Part shown: positions 48,958 through 57,603 of the stretch, one piece after another | How the letters are laid out: the number at the start of each line of letters is the position of its first letter | How positions within the stretch are numbered: position 1 is the first letter of the stretch | Origin: Acinetobacter calcoaceticus | Lineage (GTDB): Bacteria > Pseudomonadota > Gammaproteobacteria > Pseudomonadales > Moraxellaceae | NCBI RefSeq assembly: GCF_900520355.1 | Contig: NZ_LS999521.1 | Coordinates: forward strand, 2,232,001 to 2,296,000 | Length of the DNA: 64,000 nucleotides | Direction: 5' to 3' | Made by a program: the position numbers and the translations under genes | Notes under the pieces: generated by a model | The model's input: only the letters and a program-made list of their open reading frames with translations | Told to the model about the DNA's origin: nothing | Databases searched by the model: none

Positions 48958-50349
48958 TTAACTTGCCTCAGCAAGCTTTAATTCTTTTAGATTTCGACAT
49001 TTTGCACCGCGGTGATTTTCTGGTAAATATGGTCCTGCACCAAATAATTTTTCTCTTAACGTTCCCTCTACATATGAAGTTTGATATACCCCGCGTTTTT
49101 GCAACTCTGGGACAATAAACTCTACAACATCTGCAAAGGTCTGATGAGCCAAAATATAGGCAAGATTAAAGCCATCGACATCAGTATCTTCAACCCACTG
49201 CTGTAAAGCATCGGAAACTGTTTCTGCTGAACCCACCAATACTGGTCCGTTCCCACCTAGACTATTCCAGTTTGCGATTTCCTCAATAGTCCAGACTCGC
49301 TCAGGGTCCGCATTCACATAAGAGTCTAGTAAAGATTGAATCGCGTTGGTTTGAATATATTCCACTTTATCTGTCGGTTGGTATTGTGAAAAATCAACTC
49401 CTGACCAACCCGAGAGCAAAGTTAAAGCGCCATCATAGCTTCCATAGCTTTGATATTCTTTAAACTTAGCTTGAGCTTTTGCATCGGTTTCATCTGTCAC
49501 AATCGACAAGAGCGCGTAAATTTTAACTGAGTAAGGATCGCGTCCTTCTTGAGCCAGTTTTTGGCGAATGCCTTGTACAATCTTTTTAGTCGCAATTTTA
49601 GAAGGTGCTGCAATAAACACACATTCGGCATTTTGGCTAGCAAACTTCTGGCCACGAGATGATGCACCTGCTTGATATAATACAGGTGTACGCTGTGGTG
49701 AAGGTTCACAAATATGGATGCCTGGTACAGTAAAATACTTACCTTCGTGCTGAATTGGATGCACTTTTTTATGGTCAGCAAAGATACCTCTTTCACGGTC
49801 ACGCAGTACCGAACCCTCTTCCCAAGAACCTTCCCAAAGTTTATAGAGCACTTCTAAATATTCATCGGCAATGTCATAACGGTTGTCATGATTGACCTGA
49901 GTTTTTAAGCCTAAGTTTTTTGAACCACTTTCTAAATAAGACGTCACGATATTCCAGCCAACTCGTCCTTTGGTCAAATGATCTAGGGTACTAATACGTC
50001 TAGCAAAAGGATAAGGATGTTCAAAGGAAATTGATGTGGTCACACCAAAGCCCAAGTGCTTCGTTACAGCCGCCATAGCAGGAACTATCTGTAATGGATC
50101 ATTGACTGGAACTTGCACTGCACCTGTTAAGGCATGCTCAGCACTTTGATGGTAAACGTCATAAATGCCAAGCACATCTGCAATAAAAATACCGTCAAAA
50201 AAACCACGTTCCAAAATTTGTGCTAAATCTGTCCAATATTCTAAATCTTTATATTCAACAGATCGATCTTGAGGATGTCGCCATAATCCGGGAGATTGAT
50301 GTGCAATACAATTCATTTCAAAAGCATTAAAACTAATCTTCTTAGTCAT
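48958..50349 (-). CDS. NtaA/SnaA/DszA-family FMN-dependent monooxygenase
   Basis: This 463-aa luciferase-like monooxygenase shows KISFNAFEMNCIAHQSPGLW at the N-terminus, FFDGIFIADVLGIYDVY, GVTTSISFEHPYPFARR, GRVGWNIVTSYL and YQAGASSRGQKFA, all typical of the DszA/NtaA/SnaA branch. Such enzymes cleave C-S or C-N bonds using FMNH2 and oxygen. The next gene upstream is a SfnB/DszC-like oxidoreductase, so sulfone or dialkyl-sulfur compound breakdown is likely. It shares C-terminal blocks with the partial gene at the left edge of the window. Confidence 0.9.
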   Translation of the reverse strand: MTKKISFNAFEMNCIAHQSPGLWRHPQDRSVEYKDLEYWTDLAQILERGFFDGIFIADVLGIYDVYHQSAEHALTGAVQVPVNDPLQIVPAMAAVTKHLGFGVTTSISFEHPYPFARRISTLDHLTKGRVGWNIVTSYLESGSKNLGLKTQVNHDNRYDIADEYLEVLYKLWEGSWEEGSVLRDRERGIFADHKKVHPIQHEGKYFTVPGIHICEPSPQRTPVLYQAGASSRGQKFASQNAECVFIAAPSKIATKKIVQGIRQKLAQEGRDPYSVKIYALLSIVTDETDAKAQAKFKEYQSYGSYDGALTLLSGWSGVDFSQYQPTDKVEYIQTNAIQSLLDSYVNADPERVWTIEEIANWNSLGGNGPVLVGSAETVSDALQQWVEDTDVDGFNLAYILAHQTFADVVEFIVPELQKRGVYQTSYVEGTLREKLFGAGPYLPENHRGAKCRNLKELKLAEAS

Positions 50350-50479
50350 AAAATATCAGCCAGCATTTTAATTACTTTTATACTAAAGCAATTTTTATCT
50401 ATTCTTTATAATATAAACCCCAAACAAAATATGATTTTATTCTAATACATTTTTATAATTTATTTTAATACTACAAATA

Positions 50480-50510
50480 ATATTAAGCTGCCCTAAAGAC
50501 AGCTTAATAT
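50480..50510 (-). terminator. Terminator after the SfnB/DszC-like gene
   Basis: ATATTAAGCTG at 50480-50490 pairs perfectly with CAGCTTAATAT at 50500-50510 around a 9-base loop, with T-rich sequence following on the minus strand. It may separate the oxidoreductase gene from the downstream monooxygenase gene. Confidence 0.75.
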
Positions 50511-50523
50511 ATAAACTTAAAAC

Positions 50524-51819
50524 TTACTCTTTAATAACTTCACCAATTCTCCATTGATAAGGTGGTAATGTTCCATTCACGCTAAAGTCACCCACAATCC
50601 GATTTTTAAATACTCTTGGGTTATGGGAGGCTAAAGTGCGTACATTTCGCCAATATCGGTCTAAGCTCAAATCTTTATCTGTCGCTGAGGCACCTAATGC
50701 ATCAAATAGAATTGTCGATGCGTTTAAAATTAAATCGGTAATGACGGTTTGAGACTGTGCACTTTCAAGCTCAGCAAGCGCATTTTGTTCTTCTTCAAGC
50801 TGCTCATTATTTTGAAATGCTGCCAAGTAAGCACGTTGTAAACTTTGCGCAACTTTTTCAACAATCGCCCCTGCGCTATATGCTGCTCCACGAATTTGCC
50901 CAACTACTTGTAAAATTTGCGGGTCCTGTTTTACAAATTGAGCATTCGCATGAGTATAGTTGCGGGTACGTTTAGCCACAGCTTGAGAAACATCATAAGT
51001 CGCAGCACGCCCTAAACCAGTAATGATTGCGAGTTGCACCAGTTGGTAATAAGCGGCTGAATATTTAAAGCGGTCATCATCGGGTAAAATTTCGGCCTCG
51101 TCGACTTGTACATCATGAAAATATGCCGTACCGCTTGCAGTGAGTTGCTGACCAAAGCCATTCCAGTCATCTACAATTTCGACACCTTCAGCTTCACGGC
51201 GCACAACGACTGAGCCAGATTCACCGTTTAAATCAGTTACCCCAACATCAACCCAATCTGCATATAGACTACCTGTAGTGTAGTATTTTTGACCTTTAAC
51301 GCGAATTTTTCCGTCAGCATCCCGATATAAACGAGTTTCGAACTGATCAATTGACTCTTTTCCACCTTCAGACCATGCACTGCCAACTGTTTCGCCTTGT
51401 GCAATTCGACTGAGCCAGCGCTGTTGAAACGCTTTATTCTTGGTGACCAGCACGTCTTCAGTGAAACCAAAATGCACTCGCAAAGCTTGCGGTAAATTTG
51501 AGTCTGCTTCTGCCAACTCAACTAATAATGCGAACAACTCAGGAATAGTTGCCTCAAAGCCCCCATGTGCTTTAGGAAGTCGTAATCTTGTAAAACCAAT
51601 ATCTTTGAGCCACTGAAGTTGTTCATATGGCAAAATATGCTGTTGCTCACGGACCAAGGCACCTTCTTTAATACGCGCGAAGGTCGGTCTAAAGTGTTGA
51701 GCTAATTCATCATAACGTTCAGAAGGCCCTTGTCCCCAAACTCGCGAGATTTGGGACGCTTGACTAAGTGCAGCATGTGTCAATGAACCGAGATGATATT
51801 CAAAATTTAAATTTGTCAT
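50524..51819 (-). CDS. SfnB/DszC-like acyl-CoA dehydrogenase-family oxidoreductase
   Basis: This 431-aa flavoprotein has the acyl-CoA dehydrogenase fold: LRLPKAHGGFEATIPELFAL near the N-terminus, VGSAWSEGGKESIDQFET, GQKYYTTGSLYADWVDVG in the middle beta-domain, and a helical C-terminus. The SfnB/DszC branch acts as an FMN-dependent monooxygenase in dimethylsulfone or sulfide oxidation under sulfate limitation. It lies with the NtaA-type monooxygenase, the MFS carrier and the tau operon. A dedicated flavin reductase was not found in the window. Confidence 0.88.
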   Translation of the reverse strand: MTNLNFEYHLGSLTHAALSQASQISRVWGQGPSERYDELAQHFRPTFARIKEGALVREQQHILPYEQLQWLKDIGFTRLRLPKAHGGFEATIPELFALLVELAEADSNLPQALRVHFGFTEDVLVTKNKAFQQRWLSRIAQGETVGSAWSEGGKESIDQFETRLYRDADGKIRVKGQKYYTTGSLYADWVDVGVTDLNGESGSVVVRREAEGVEIVDDWNGFGQQLTASGTAYFHDVQVDEAEILPDDDRFKYSAAYYQLVQLAIITGLGRAATYDVSQAVAKRTRNYTHANAQFVKQDPQILQVVGQIRGAAYSAGAIVEKVAQSLQRAYLAAFQNNEQLEEEQNALAELESAQSQTVITDLILNASTILFDALGASATDKDLSLDRYWRNVRTLASHNPRVFKNRIVGDFSVNGTLPPYQWRIGEVIKE

Positions 51820-51921
51820 TTATGGAAAACCACTATTGCTTTGCTTTACCATAAAATATTTATTTCACATGAAAACGATTATTTTTATATAACAGTATTC
51901 ATTCTTTATATAAGCAATAAG

Positions 51922-52740
51922 CTAAGATATCTTTTTGAGCTTTACGCTCTGTTGGCTTTGCAAGAGTGTTTGCATGTATTCTGAATAGACAGATAACTTC
52001 TCAAAAATATGCTCTGAATAAAACATATCATCAATTAAATGGGTCATTTGAGGCGTAGTGAAGGTATCGCATAAACCTACAAGTTGTGCATTCATTTGTG
52101 CAAATTGGCTACACAGTTGCACATAAGTATCATCTTTATTTTTGAATAATAATTGACGCATATCTAACCCATTTAAGTCTTTTAAATCAGTGTTTTTTAC
52201 CGACCTGATCCAATAAATCTTTATCTTTAGAAATTGTTCGAGTTGCTTTAAAGCGTCTAGATCAACTTCTAAATGTGTGATTAAAAAAATTGTAGAGATA
52301 TCACTTCGGCATAGTGCCTTTATTAAGCTTAAATAAACAAAATCAACATCATCTAGCTCGGTCAACTCTAAATCTAAATATATTTTTAGACTCTCAAGAA
52401 TCTCATCTACCTTAAACAAGACTTTCTTTTCGGCTTGATAATATTTATTGAGAATAGTAAGTACAGGCTCGGTAGCGGGCGTCGTATAAATAGCAGCCTT
52501 ATTGAGATTTGCAAAAATAAAAGGTGAAAATAGATAAGCCAAACTGCTTTGCTGTGCCTGAATATACGATTGAATTAAATATACAGTATGAGATTTAGAA
52601 AAATCTCTTAATACCTTTGCTCTTAATAAAGTTGCTTCAAGGTTAACGTATGTCTGCTCTAATTGAGTGGATATTGATATTGGAATAGACTGATTTTTAA
52701 TAATTTTATTTAAAATATTTAGTTGAGAAGTAATAAACAT
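51922..52740 (-). CDS. Unrecognised 272-aa protein
   Basis: No family is recognised. The ORF is long, starts with ATG and shows Acinetobacter-like codon use. The product is mainly helical, with no signal peptide or membrane segment, acidic patches (LDLELTELDDVDFVYLSL) and repeated leucine spacing. Features include TTPATEPVLTILNKYYQAEKK in the middle and FFSEH-like DMFYSEHIFEKLSVYSEYMQ at the C-terminus. It stands alone between the sulfur locus and the bd oxidase operon. A cytoplasmic protein-binding or regulatory role is possible but not shown. Confidence 0.7.
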   Translation of the reverse strand: MFITSQLNILNKIIKNQSIPISISTQLEQTYVNLEATLLRAKVLRDFSKSHTVYLIQSYIQAQQSSLAYLFSPFIFANLNKAAIYTTPATEPVLTILNKYYQAEKKVLFKVDEILESLKIYLDLELTELDDVDFVYLSLIKALCRSDISTIFLITHLEVDLDALKQLEQFLKIKIYWIRSVKNTDLKDLNGLDMRQLLFKNKDDTYVQLCSQFAQMNAQLVGLCDTFTTPQMTHLIDDMFYSEHIFEKLSVYSEYMQTLLQSQQSVKLKKIS

Positions 52741-53108
52741 TTTTTAACATCCAAGCTATTTTAGAAGAGCTACACTTAAAACAAGGTCTTTCATCATCCA
52801 CGTAATAATCAGACCTCAAACAAAACAACAAGGAAATAGAAAAGAAGAAATTTATCATGTGCTTATATGTAAACACAAAATCGCATTCATGTTGTTTTTG
52901 AAGGCTGATTTTAGTCATCCGTAAATCTTGTTCATTTTTATTTTGAACTTTAGATGAAGGGATACATAGCTACAGATAATTGAAAAAAAACTATAGCACC
53001 CATAATAAGTGCTCCAGACTGTTATAGTTTTATAAAAAATTTCTGTATCTACATATACAAAAGCTGCCAGTGCATGATTAAGAAAACTTCTTAAGGTGGG
53101 TAGTTTTC
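52741..53108. other. Intergenic region and structured leader of the bd oxidase operon
   Basis: 368 bases with no convincing gene; a 70-codon open frame at 52706-52918 on the minus strand is Phe/Tyr-rich and overlaps the neighbour, so it is probably spurious. An outer inverted repeat AAAACTATA / TATAGTTTT (about 52987-53041) encloses a smaller AGCAC/GTGCT stem near 52995-53012, followed by TATAAAAAATTT. The structure lies about 65 bases before the first gene of the oxidase operon and could be a leader terminator or an operator. Confidence 0.45.
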
Positions 53109-53393
53109 ATGAAACGTACGTATGTGTACCAACAGATATTTCATCAATGTTTCAATGCAACATGCTTTTTTACAAATGCAACATCAAGCCTAAACTTTAT
53201 TAACAGATTAAAAACAATCAATCGTTCTATTCTCTTGAAATATCAAGCAATTACACTGCTTTATACATTTGGCATTTTACTTGCTAAGAATATTTATCAC
53301 AGCTACAAGTTTTATCGTCCAAATGTTTTTTCACCTGAAATTAAGCATTTAACACAATCATCATTAGCTAGTTCACAGGGGGAAATTTTATGA
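53109..53393 (+). CDS. Unrecognised 94-aa protein, leader gene of the bd oxidase operon
   Basis: This short ORF ends with TGA overlapping the ATG of cydA (ATGA at 53390-53393), an arrangement that suggests translational coupling and supports it being real. The product is basic, with one moderately hydrophobic segment (about residues 45-60; ITLLYTFGILLAKNIYHSYK) and no known domain. The ribosome site is AAGGTGG about 10 bases before the ATG. It could be a small membrane protein linked to oxidase assembly or a translational leader. Confidence 0.6.
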   Translation: MKRTYVYQQIFHQCFNATCFFTNATSSLNFINRLKTINRSILLKYQAITLLYTFGILLAKNIYHSYKFYRPNVFSPEIKHLTQSSLASSQGEIL

Positions 53394-54835
53394 GCCTCGG
53401 TCTAACCGCTTTAGAATTAGCACGAATACAATTTGCCTTCACAGTATCCTTTCATATTATTTTTCCGGCCACCTCCATTGGTCTTGCCTGCTTTTTAGCT
53501 GTTCTGGAATGGAAATGGTTAAGAACTCAAAATCCGATTTATAAAGATCTCTTTAAATATTGGATTAAGATCTTTGCGGTTGCATTTGGTATGGGAGTGG
53601 TCTCGGGCGTTGTTATGAGCTACCAGTTCGGTACCAACTGGAGTGAATTTTCACGGGTCGCAGGAAGTATTACCGGCCCTTTACTTACCTATGAAGTCTT
53701 AAGTGCTTTCTTTTTAGAAGCTGGCTTTTTAGGCATCATGTTGTTTGGTTGGGGGCGCGTCGGTCCTCGAGCCCACTTTTTTGCAACACTGATGGTTGCA
53801 ATTGGTACCTGTATTTCCATGTTCTGGATTTTATCGTCCAATAGCTGGATGCAGACGCCTCAAGGCTTTGCCATCGAAAATGGCATTATTGTGCCAAAAG
53901 ACTGGTTTGCTATCGTTTTTAATCCATCCTTCCCTTACCGCTTTGCTCATATGGGCGCCGCAGCCTTTTTAGTTTCGTCTTTGTTAGTCGTAGGAACATC
54001 TGCTTGGCATTTAGTCAAAGGCCGTCGTGATGAATTAGTTAAAAAATCGTTTTCGATGGGCCTCTGGATGGTACTTGTGACTTCATGTTTACAAGTCGTT
54101 ATTGGTGACAATCATGGTTTAAATACTCGTGAGCATCAACCCGCTAAACTGGCAGCGATGGAGGGTCATTGGGAAACAAACCATAATGAACCGATGCCAC
54201 TACTGTTATTTGCAATTCCAGATATGAAAGAAGAACGTAACCACTTTGAAGTGGGTGTTCCATATTTAGGTAGTTTAATTTTAACTCACAGTTTAGATGG
54301 CCAAGTCACAGGTTTAAAAGAATTCGCACCTGAAGATCGTCCGAATTCAACCATTATTTTCTGGAGTTTCCGTGTAATGGTGGGCCTTGGTGTACTCATG
54401 GTCACGCTATCTTTAATTGCTCTTTGGTTACGTAAACGCGGTAAGTTATATGAAACTTCTTGGTTCCATAAATTTGCACTGCTCATGGGGCCAGCGGGTT
54501 ATGTCGCAATGCTCGCAGGCTGGATTACCACTGAAGTTGGCCGTCAACCTTGGGTTGTATATGGAATTATGAGAACAAAAGATGGGCTTTCTCATACCGT
54601 TTCTGCAGATCAGGTTGGCCTGAGTCTCTTTATTTTTGTGGTGGTCTACACCATCGTTTTTGGTAGTGGTATCTACTACACCTTAAAACTCATTAATAAA
54701 GGCCCTGTATTTATCGATACGCCAAATATTGAAACTGGTGGTGTTGGACACTTTAAAACACCAATGCGTCCACTCAGTGCTGTCGAGGAAAATATTGACG
54801 ATAAACAAAATTCTGGGGAGAACCGTCATGATTGA
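53390..54835 (+). CDS. cydA: Cytochrome bd-type ubiquinol oxidase subunit I (CioA type)
   Basis: This 481-aa membrane protein carries the heme ligands of subunit I: H22 in FTVSFHIIFPATS, H187 in YRFAHMGAAAF, and M394 in GRQPWVVYGIMRT. The Q loop is short and that last motif is characteristic of the cyanide-insensitive CioA branch rather than E. coli CydA. It oxidises quinol and reduces oxygen at high affinity. GGGGGAAA precedes the ATG, and the gene overlaps the leader ORF by four bases and cydB by eight. Confidence 0.94.
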   Translation: MSLGLTALELARIQFAFTVSFHIIFPATSIGLACFLAVLEWKWLRTQNPIYKDLFKYWIKIFAVAFGMGVVSGVVMSYQFGTNWSEFSRVAGSITGPLLTYEVLSAFFLEAGFLGIMLFGWGRVGPRAHFFATLMVAIGTCISMFWILSSNSWMQTPQGFAIENGIIVPKDWFAIVFNPSFPYRFAHMGAAAFLVSSLLVVGTSAWHLVKGRRDELVKKSFSMGLWMVLVTSCLQVVIGDNHGLNTREHQPAKLAAMEGHWETNHNEPMPLLLFAIPDMKEERNHFEVGVPYLGSLILTHSLDGQVTGLKEFAPEDRPNSTIIFWSFRVMVGLGVLMVTLSLIALWLRKRGKLYETSWFHKFALLMGPAGYVAMLAGWITTEVGRQPWVVYGIMRTKDGLSHTVSADQVGLSLFIFVVVYTIVFGSGIYYTLKLINKGPVFIDTPNIETGGVGHFKTPMRPLSAVEENIDDKQNSGENRHD

Positions 54836-55835
54836 TCTTTCTTTAATATGGGTCGGTATTATCGGTTTAGGTGTCCTGATTTATGTGGTCATGGATGGCT
54901 TTGATTTAGGGATCGGAATTATGTTCCCCTTCATCAAAAGCAGTCAGGAGCGTGACGTAATGATGAATACCGTGGCTCCTGTCTGGGATGGTAACGAAAC
55001 ATGGATGGTACTGGGTGGTGCTGGTCTTTATGCTGCATTCCCACTGGTTTACTCAACGGTTTTATCGGCACTGTATCTACCTATTATTTTTATGGTAATT
55101 GCCTTAATTTTCCGTGGAGTCGCATTTGAATTCCGCTTTAAAGCTCATCGCACCAAATACCTTTGGGACTTAGCTTTTATTTGGGGTTCAGTGTTAACTA
55201 GCTTCCTTCAAGGCATCATCTTGGGTGCCTATATTCAAGGCATTAAAACCACCAATGGTATTTTTTCTGGCGGATCACTTGATTGGTTAACACCATTTAC
55301 CTTCTTTACTGGTATTGGTGTAGTTGCCATGTATGCCACTTTAGGATGTGGATGGCTTATTTTAAAAACCGAAAAAGGCTTGCAGCAACGTATGTATGAG
55401 CTTATGCCAAAGCTGATTATTGCACTGCTCATTATTTTTGGTGGAGTGAGTCTATATACACCATTAACTCATCCTGAAATCGCAGATCGCTGGTTCTCTT
55501 TACCGAATCTGTTCTATTTTAGCCCTGTACCTATTTTGGTTTTATTGTTTGTTGGCCTGATTTTATCGGCGTGTAAAAAGCAGCAACATGACCTTAAACC
55601 ATTTATATATACGCTAGCCCTCGTTTTCCTTGCATTTACAGGCTTTGTGATTAGTTTATGGCCCTATATTATTCCGCCCTCAGTCACCATCTGGCAAGCT
55701 GCAGCCCCGCATTCAAGTCAAATGTTTGCTTTGGTCGGTGCACTCATTCTTATCCCAATTATTATTGCTTACACTATTGTGTCTTACTGGGTATTCCGAG
55801 ACAAAGTTCGTGTAGGCGATGAAGGCTATCATTAA
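54828..55835 (+). CDS. cydB: Cytochrome bd-type ubiquinol oxidase subunit II (CioB type)
   Basis: This 335-aa membrane protein begins MIDLSLIWVGIIGLGVLIYV, with VVMDGFDLGIGIMFPF and NTVAPVWDGNETWMVLGGAG, the conserved subunit II blocks. The ATG at 54828 overlaps cydA by 8 bases and is preceded by GGGGAG at about 54815; the longer frame to 54729 lies inside cydA. It pairs with subunit I and carries the second half of the oxidase fold. Confidence 0.94.
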   Translation: MIDLSLIWVGIIGLGVLIYVVMDGFDLGIGIMFPFIKSSQERDVMMNTVAPVWDGNETWMVLGGAGLYAAFPLVYSTVLSALYLPIIFMVIALIFRGVAFEFRFKAHRTKYLWDLAFIWGSVLTSFLQGIILGAYIQGIKTTNGIFSGGSLDWLTPFTFFTGIGVVAMYATLGCGWLILKTEKGLQQRMYELMPKLIIALLIIFGGVSLYTPLTHPEIADRWFSLPNLFYFSPVPILVLLFVGLILSACKKQQHDLKPFIYTLALVFLAFTGFVISLWPYIIPPSVTIWQAAAPHSSQMFALVGALILIPIIIAYTIVSYWVFRDKVRVGDEGYH

Positions 55836-55850
55836 AGTTAGGAGGGTTTT

Positions 55851-55985
55851 ATGAAAAATTTATCTTCTAAACTGACTCAAACCCAATGGTTTATTCTGCT
55901 ATGGTTAGGTGGTTTTTTAGCACTAGCTGTTATTGCCGGTTTGTTTAAAGTGATATTGATTTATGCAGCCCCTTATCTGAAGTAA
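55851..55985 (+). CDS. DUF2474-type small subunit of the bd oxidase (CydX-like)
   Basis: This 44-aa ORF begins with ATG 15 bases after the cydB stop, behind the strong site AGGAGG. The product has one transmembrane segment (FILLWLGGFLALAVIAGLFK) with a TQTQWFILLWLGG entry, which matches the DUF2474 family found after CioAB genes. It plays the role of CydX, a small stabilising subunit. A strong terminator follows, ending the operon. Confidence 0.85.
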   Translation: MKNLSSKLTQTQWFILLWLGGFLALAVIAGLFKVILIYAAPYLK

Positions 55986-56001
55986 AATTATTTTTATAAG
56001 C

Positions 56002-56037
56002 AAATGCCGTTTGTAGAATCTACAAACGGCATTTATT
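56002..56037 (+). terminator. Intrinsic terminator of the bd oxidase operon
   Basis: AAATGCCGTTTGTAG at 56002-56016 pairs perfectly with CTACAAACGGCATTT at 56020-56034, loop AAT, followed by ATTATT. Long stem, strong. Confidence 0.88.
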
Positions 56038-56083
56038 ATTGATTCAGTGCATCTTTCATTTTGTCATTTTTTGCAGCCCATAC

Positions 56084-57502
56084 ATGTATAAATCAGAACA
56101 ACTTGCCCATAGCATTCGCCAACTCATTGAGAGCGGCACTTTAAATGCACACGAGAAGTTACCTTCTTTAAGAGATCAGGTGCAACGCTCTGGTTTTAGT
56201 TTAATGACGGTAATGAATGCTTACCAAGAACTTGAATCACAGGGTTTGATCTATTCCAAAGAAAAATCGGGATACTTCGTTGCCGAGCTCATTACGCTTA
56301 AACCTTTAGAGCAATATTCTGTTGTTTCACTCAACTCAAAAATTGAAATTAATTCTTTAGTTTTTAAATATCTTAAATCAATTCAAAATGAATCTGTCAT
56401 ACCGTTTGGCTCTGCCTTTCCTGACAGTCAGCTTTTATATGCGCCTAAACTTATTCAAATTATGGGGCAGCTTGCCCGTCAGAAACAAAGTTACGACCAA
56501 ACTACAAGCCTACCACCCGGCAATTTAGCTTTACGAAAACTCATTGCTCAACGCTACTGTATGCAGGGGATTCAGACCGACCCAGATGACATTGTCATTA
56601 CATCTGGCGGACTAGATGCCCTCAATCTTTCCTTACAAGCGGTTGCTCAACCGGGTGACTATATTTTATTACAACAAAACGTATTTTATGGCGCTTGGCA
56701 GGCAGCAGAACGTTTAGGGTTAAAAGTTATTACGATTCCTGAGCATCCTCAACATGGTTTTGATCTAGAGGCTTTTGAACAAGTTATTAATAGTTATCCA
56801 ATTAAAGTCTGTTGGTTGATGTTAAACAGCCATAATCCAATCGGGTTTACGGTGAGCGACGATATTAAATATAAAATTGCTAAGCTACTTCATGAGCACC
56901 AAATTTATTTAATTGAAGATGACGTTTATGAAGAGCTGTTTTATGGCGGACAAAAGCCTCTTTCAATGAAGTATTTTGATCAGCAAAATCTGGTCCTTCA
57001 CTGCTCTTCATTTTCTAAAACGTTAGGTGCAGGTTTTCGGGTCGGTTGGGTCTATGCAGGTAAATTTTCTGATCATATTCAGCATTTACAACTCATGAGT
57101 ACCATTTCAGTAAATGCACTCATTCAAAATGCCTTAGTCGAGTTTTTGTCTCATCATCATTATGAAAAGCACTTACGTACTCTCAGACTTTCACTTGAGC
57201 GTTATAAAAAGCAGTTTTATCACTATTTAAAGCAACATCTGCCATCCTCTTGCGAAGTTTATTACCATCCAAGTGGTTATTTTCTTTGGGTTAAGCTACC
57301 GAATAGTTTAGATAGTATGCAAATTTATGAAGAGTTAATTCAACAAAACATTGGGGTGGCTCCAAGTCCACTGTTTAGTGTTTTACCCGCACAGCAGCAT
57401 TATTTAAGAATCAACTGCTCTTTTGAATGGACACCCAAAATTCAAAGTGCATTAGAACAAATCATTAAAACAATTCAACAGCGGGTTGAAGCTGTTTCTT
57501 AA
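56084..57502 (+). CDS. MocR-type GntR regulator with aminotransferase domain
   Basis: This 472-aa protein fuses a GntR winged helix at residues 1-65 (LAHSIRQLIESGTLNAHEKL, RDQVQRSGFSLMTVMNAYQEL) to a class I aminotransferase-like domain with the PLP-binding lysine in CSSFSKTLGAGFRVGWV. MocR regulators use bound PLP and an amino compound as effector. The ATG at 56084 begins the family-like MYKSEQLAHSIR; the upstream TTG at 56039 is rejected. No divergent target is adjacent; the next gene is mdcR. Confidence 0.9.
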   Translation: MYKSEQLAHSIRQLIESGTLNAHEKLPSLRDQVQRSGFSLMTVMNAYQELESQGLIYSKEKSGYFVAELITLKPLEQYSVVSLNSKIEINSLVFKYLKSIQNESVIPFGSAFPDSQLLYAPKLIQIMGQLARQKQSYDQTTSLPPGNLALRKLIAQRYCMQGIQTDPDDIVITSGGLDALNLSLQAVAQPGDYILLQQNVFYGAWQAAERLGLKVITIPEHPQHGFDLEAFEQVINSYPIKVCWLMLNSHNPIGFTVSDDIKYKIAKLLHEHQIYLIEDDVYEELFYGGQKPLSMKYFDQQNLVLHCSSFSKTLGAGFRVGWVYAGKFSDHIQHLQLMSTISVNALIQNALVEFLSHHHYEKHLRTLRLSLERYKKQFYHYLKQHLPSSCEVYYHPSGYFLWVKLPNSLDSMQIYEELIQQNIGVAPSPLFSVLPAQQHYLRINCSFEWTPKIQSALEQIIKTIQQRVEAVS

Positions 57503-57603
57503 ATAATGTACTTCGACCTAAGCCCAATTTTATAGTGAATGTTTTGTGGTAACTTTAGAGCTTAAATCTATATTTTTAAAGGAAACAGGTTCAAGGGATT
57601 AAT

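Noticed and set aside
52706..52918. 70-aa minus-strand ORF
   Set aside because: It overlaps the start of the 272-aa gene, is Phe/Tyr-rich and has no recognisable features.
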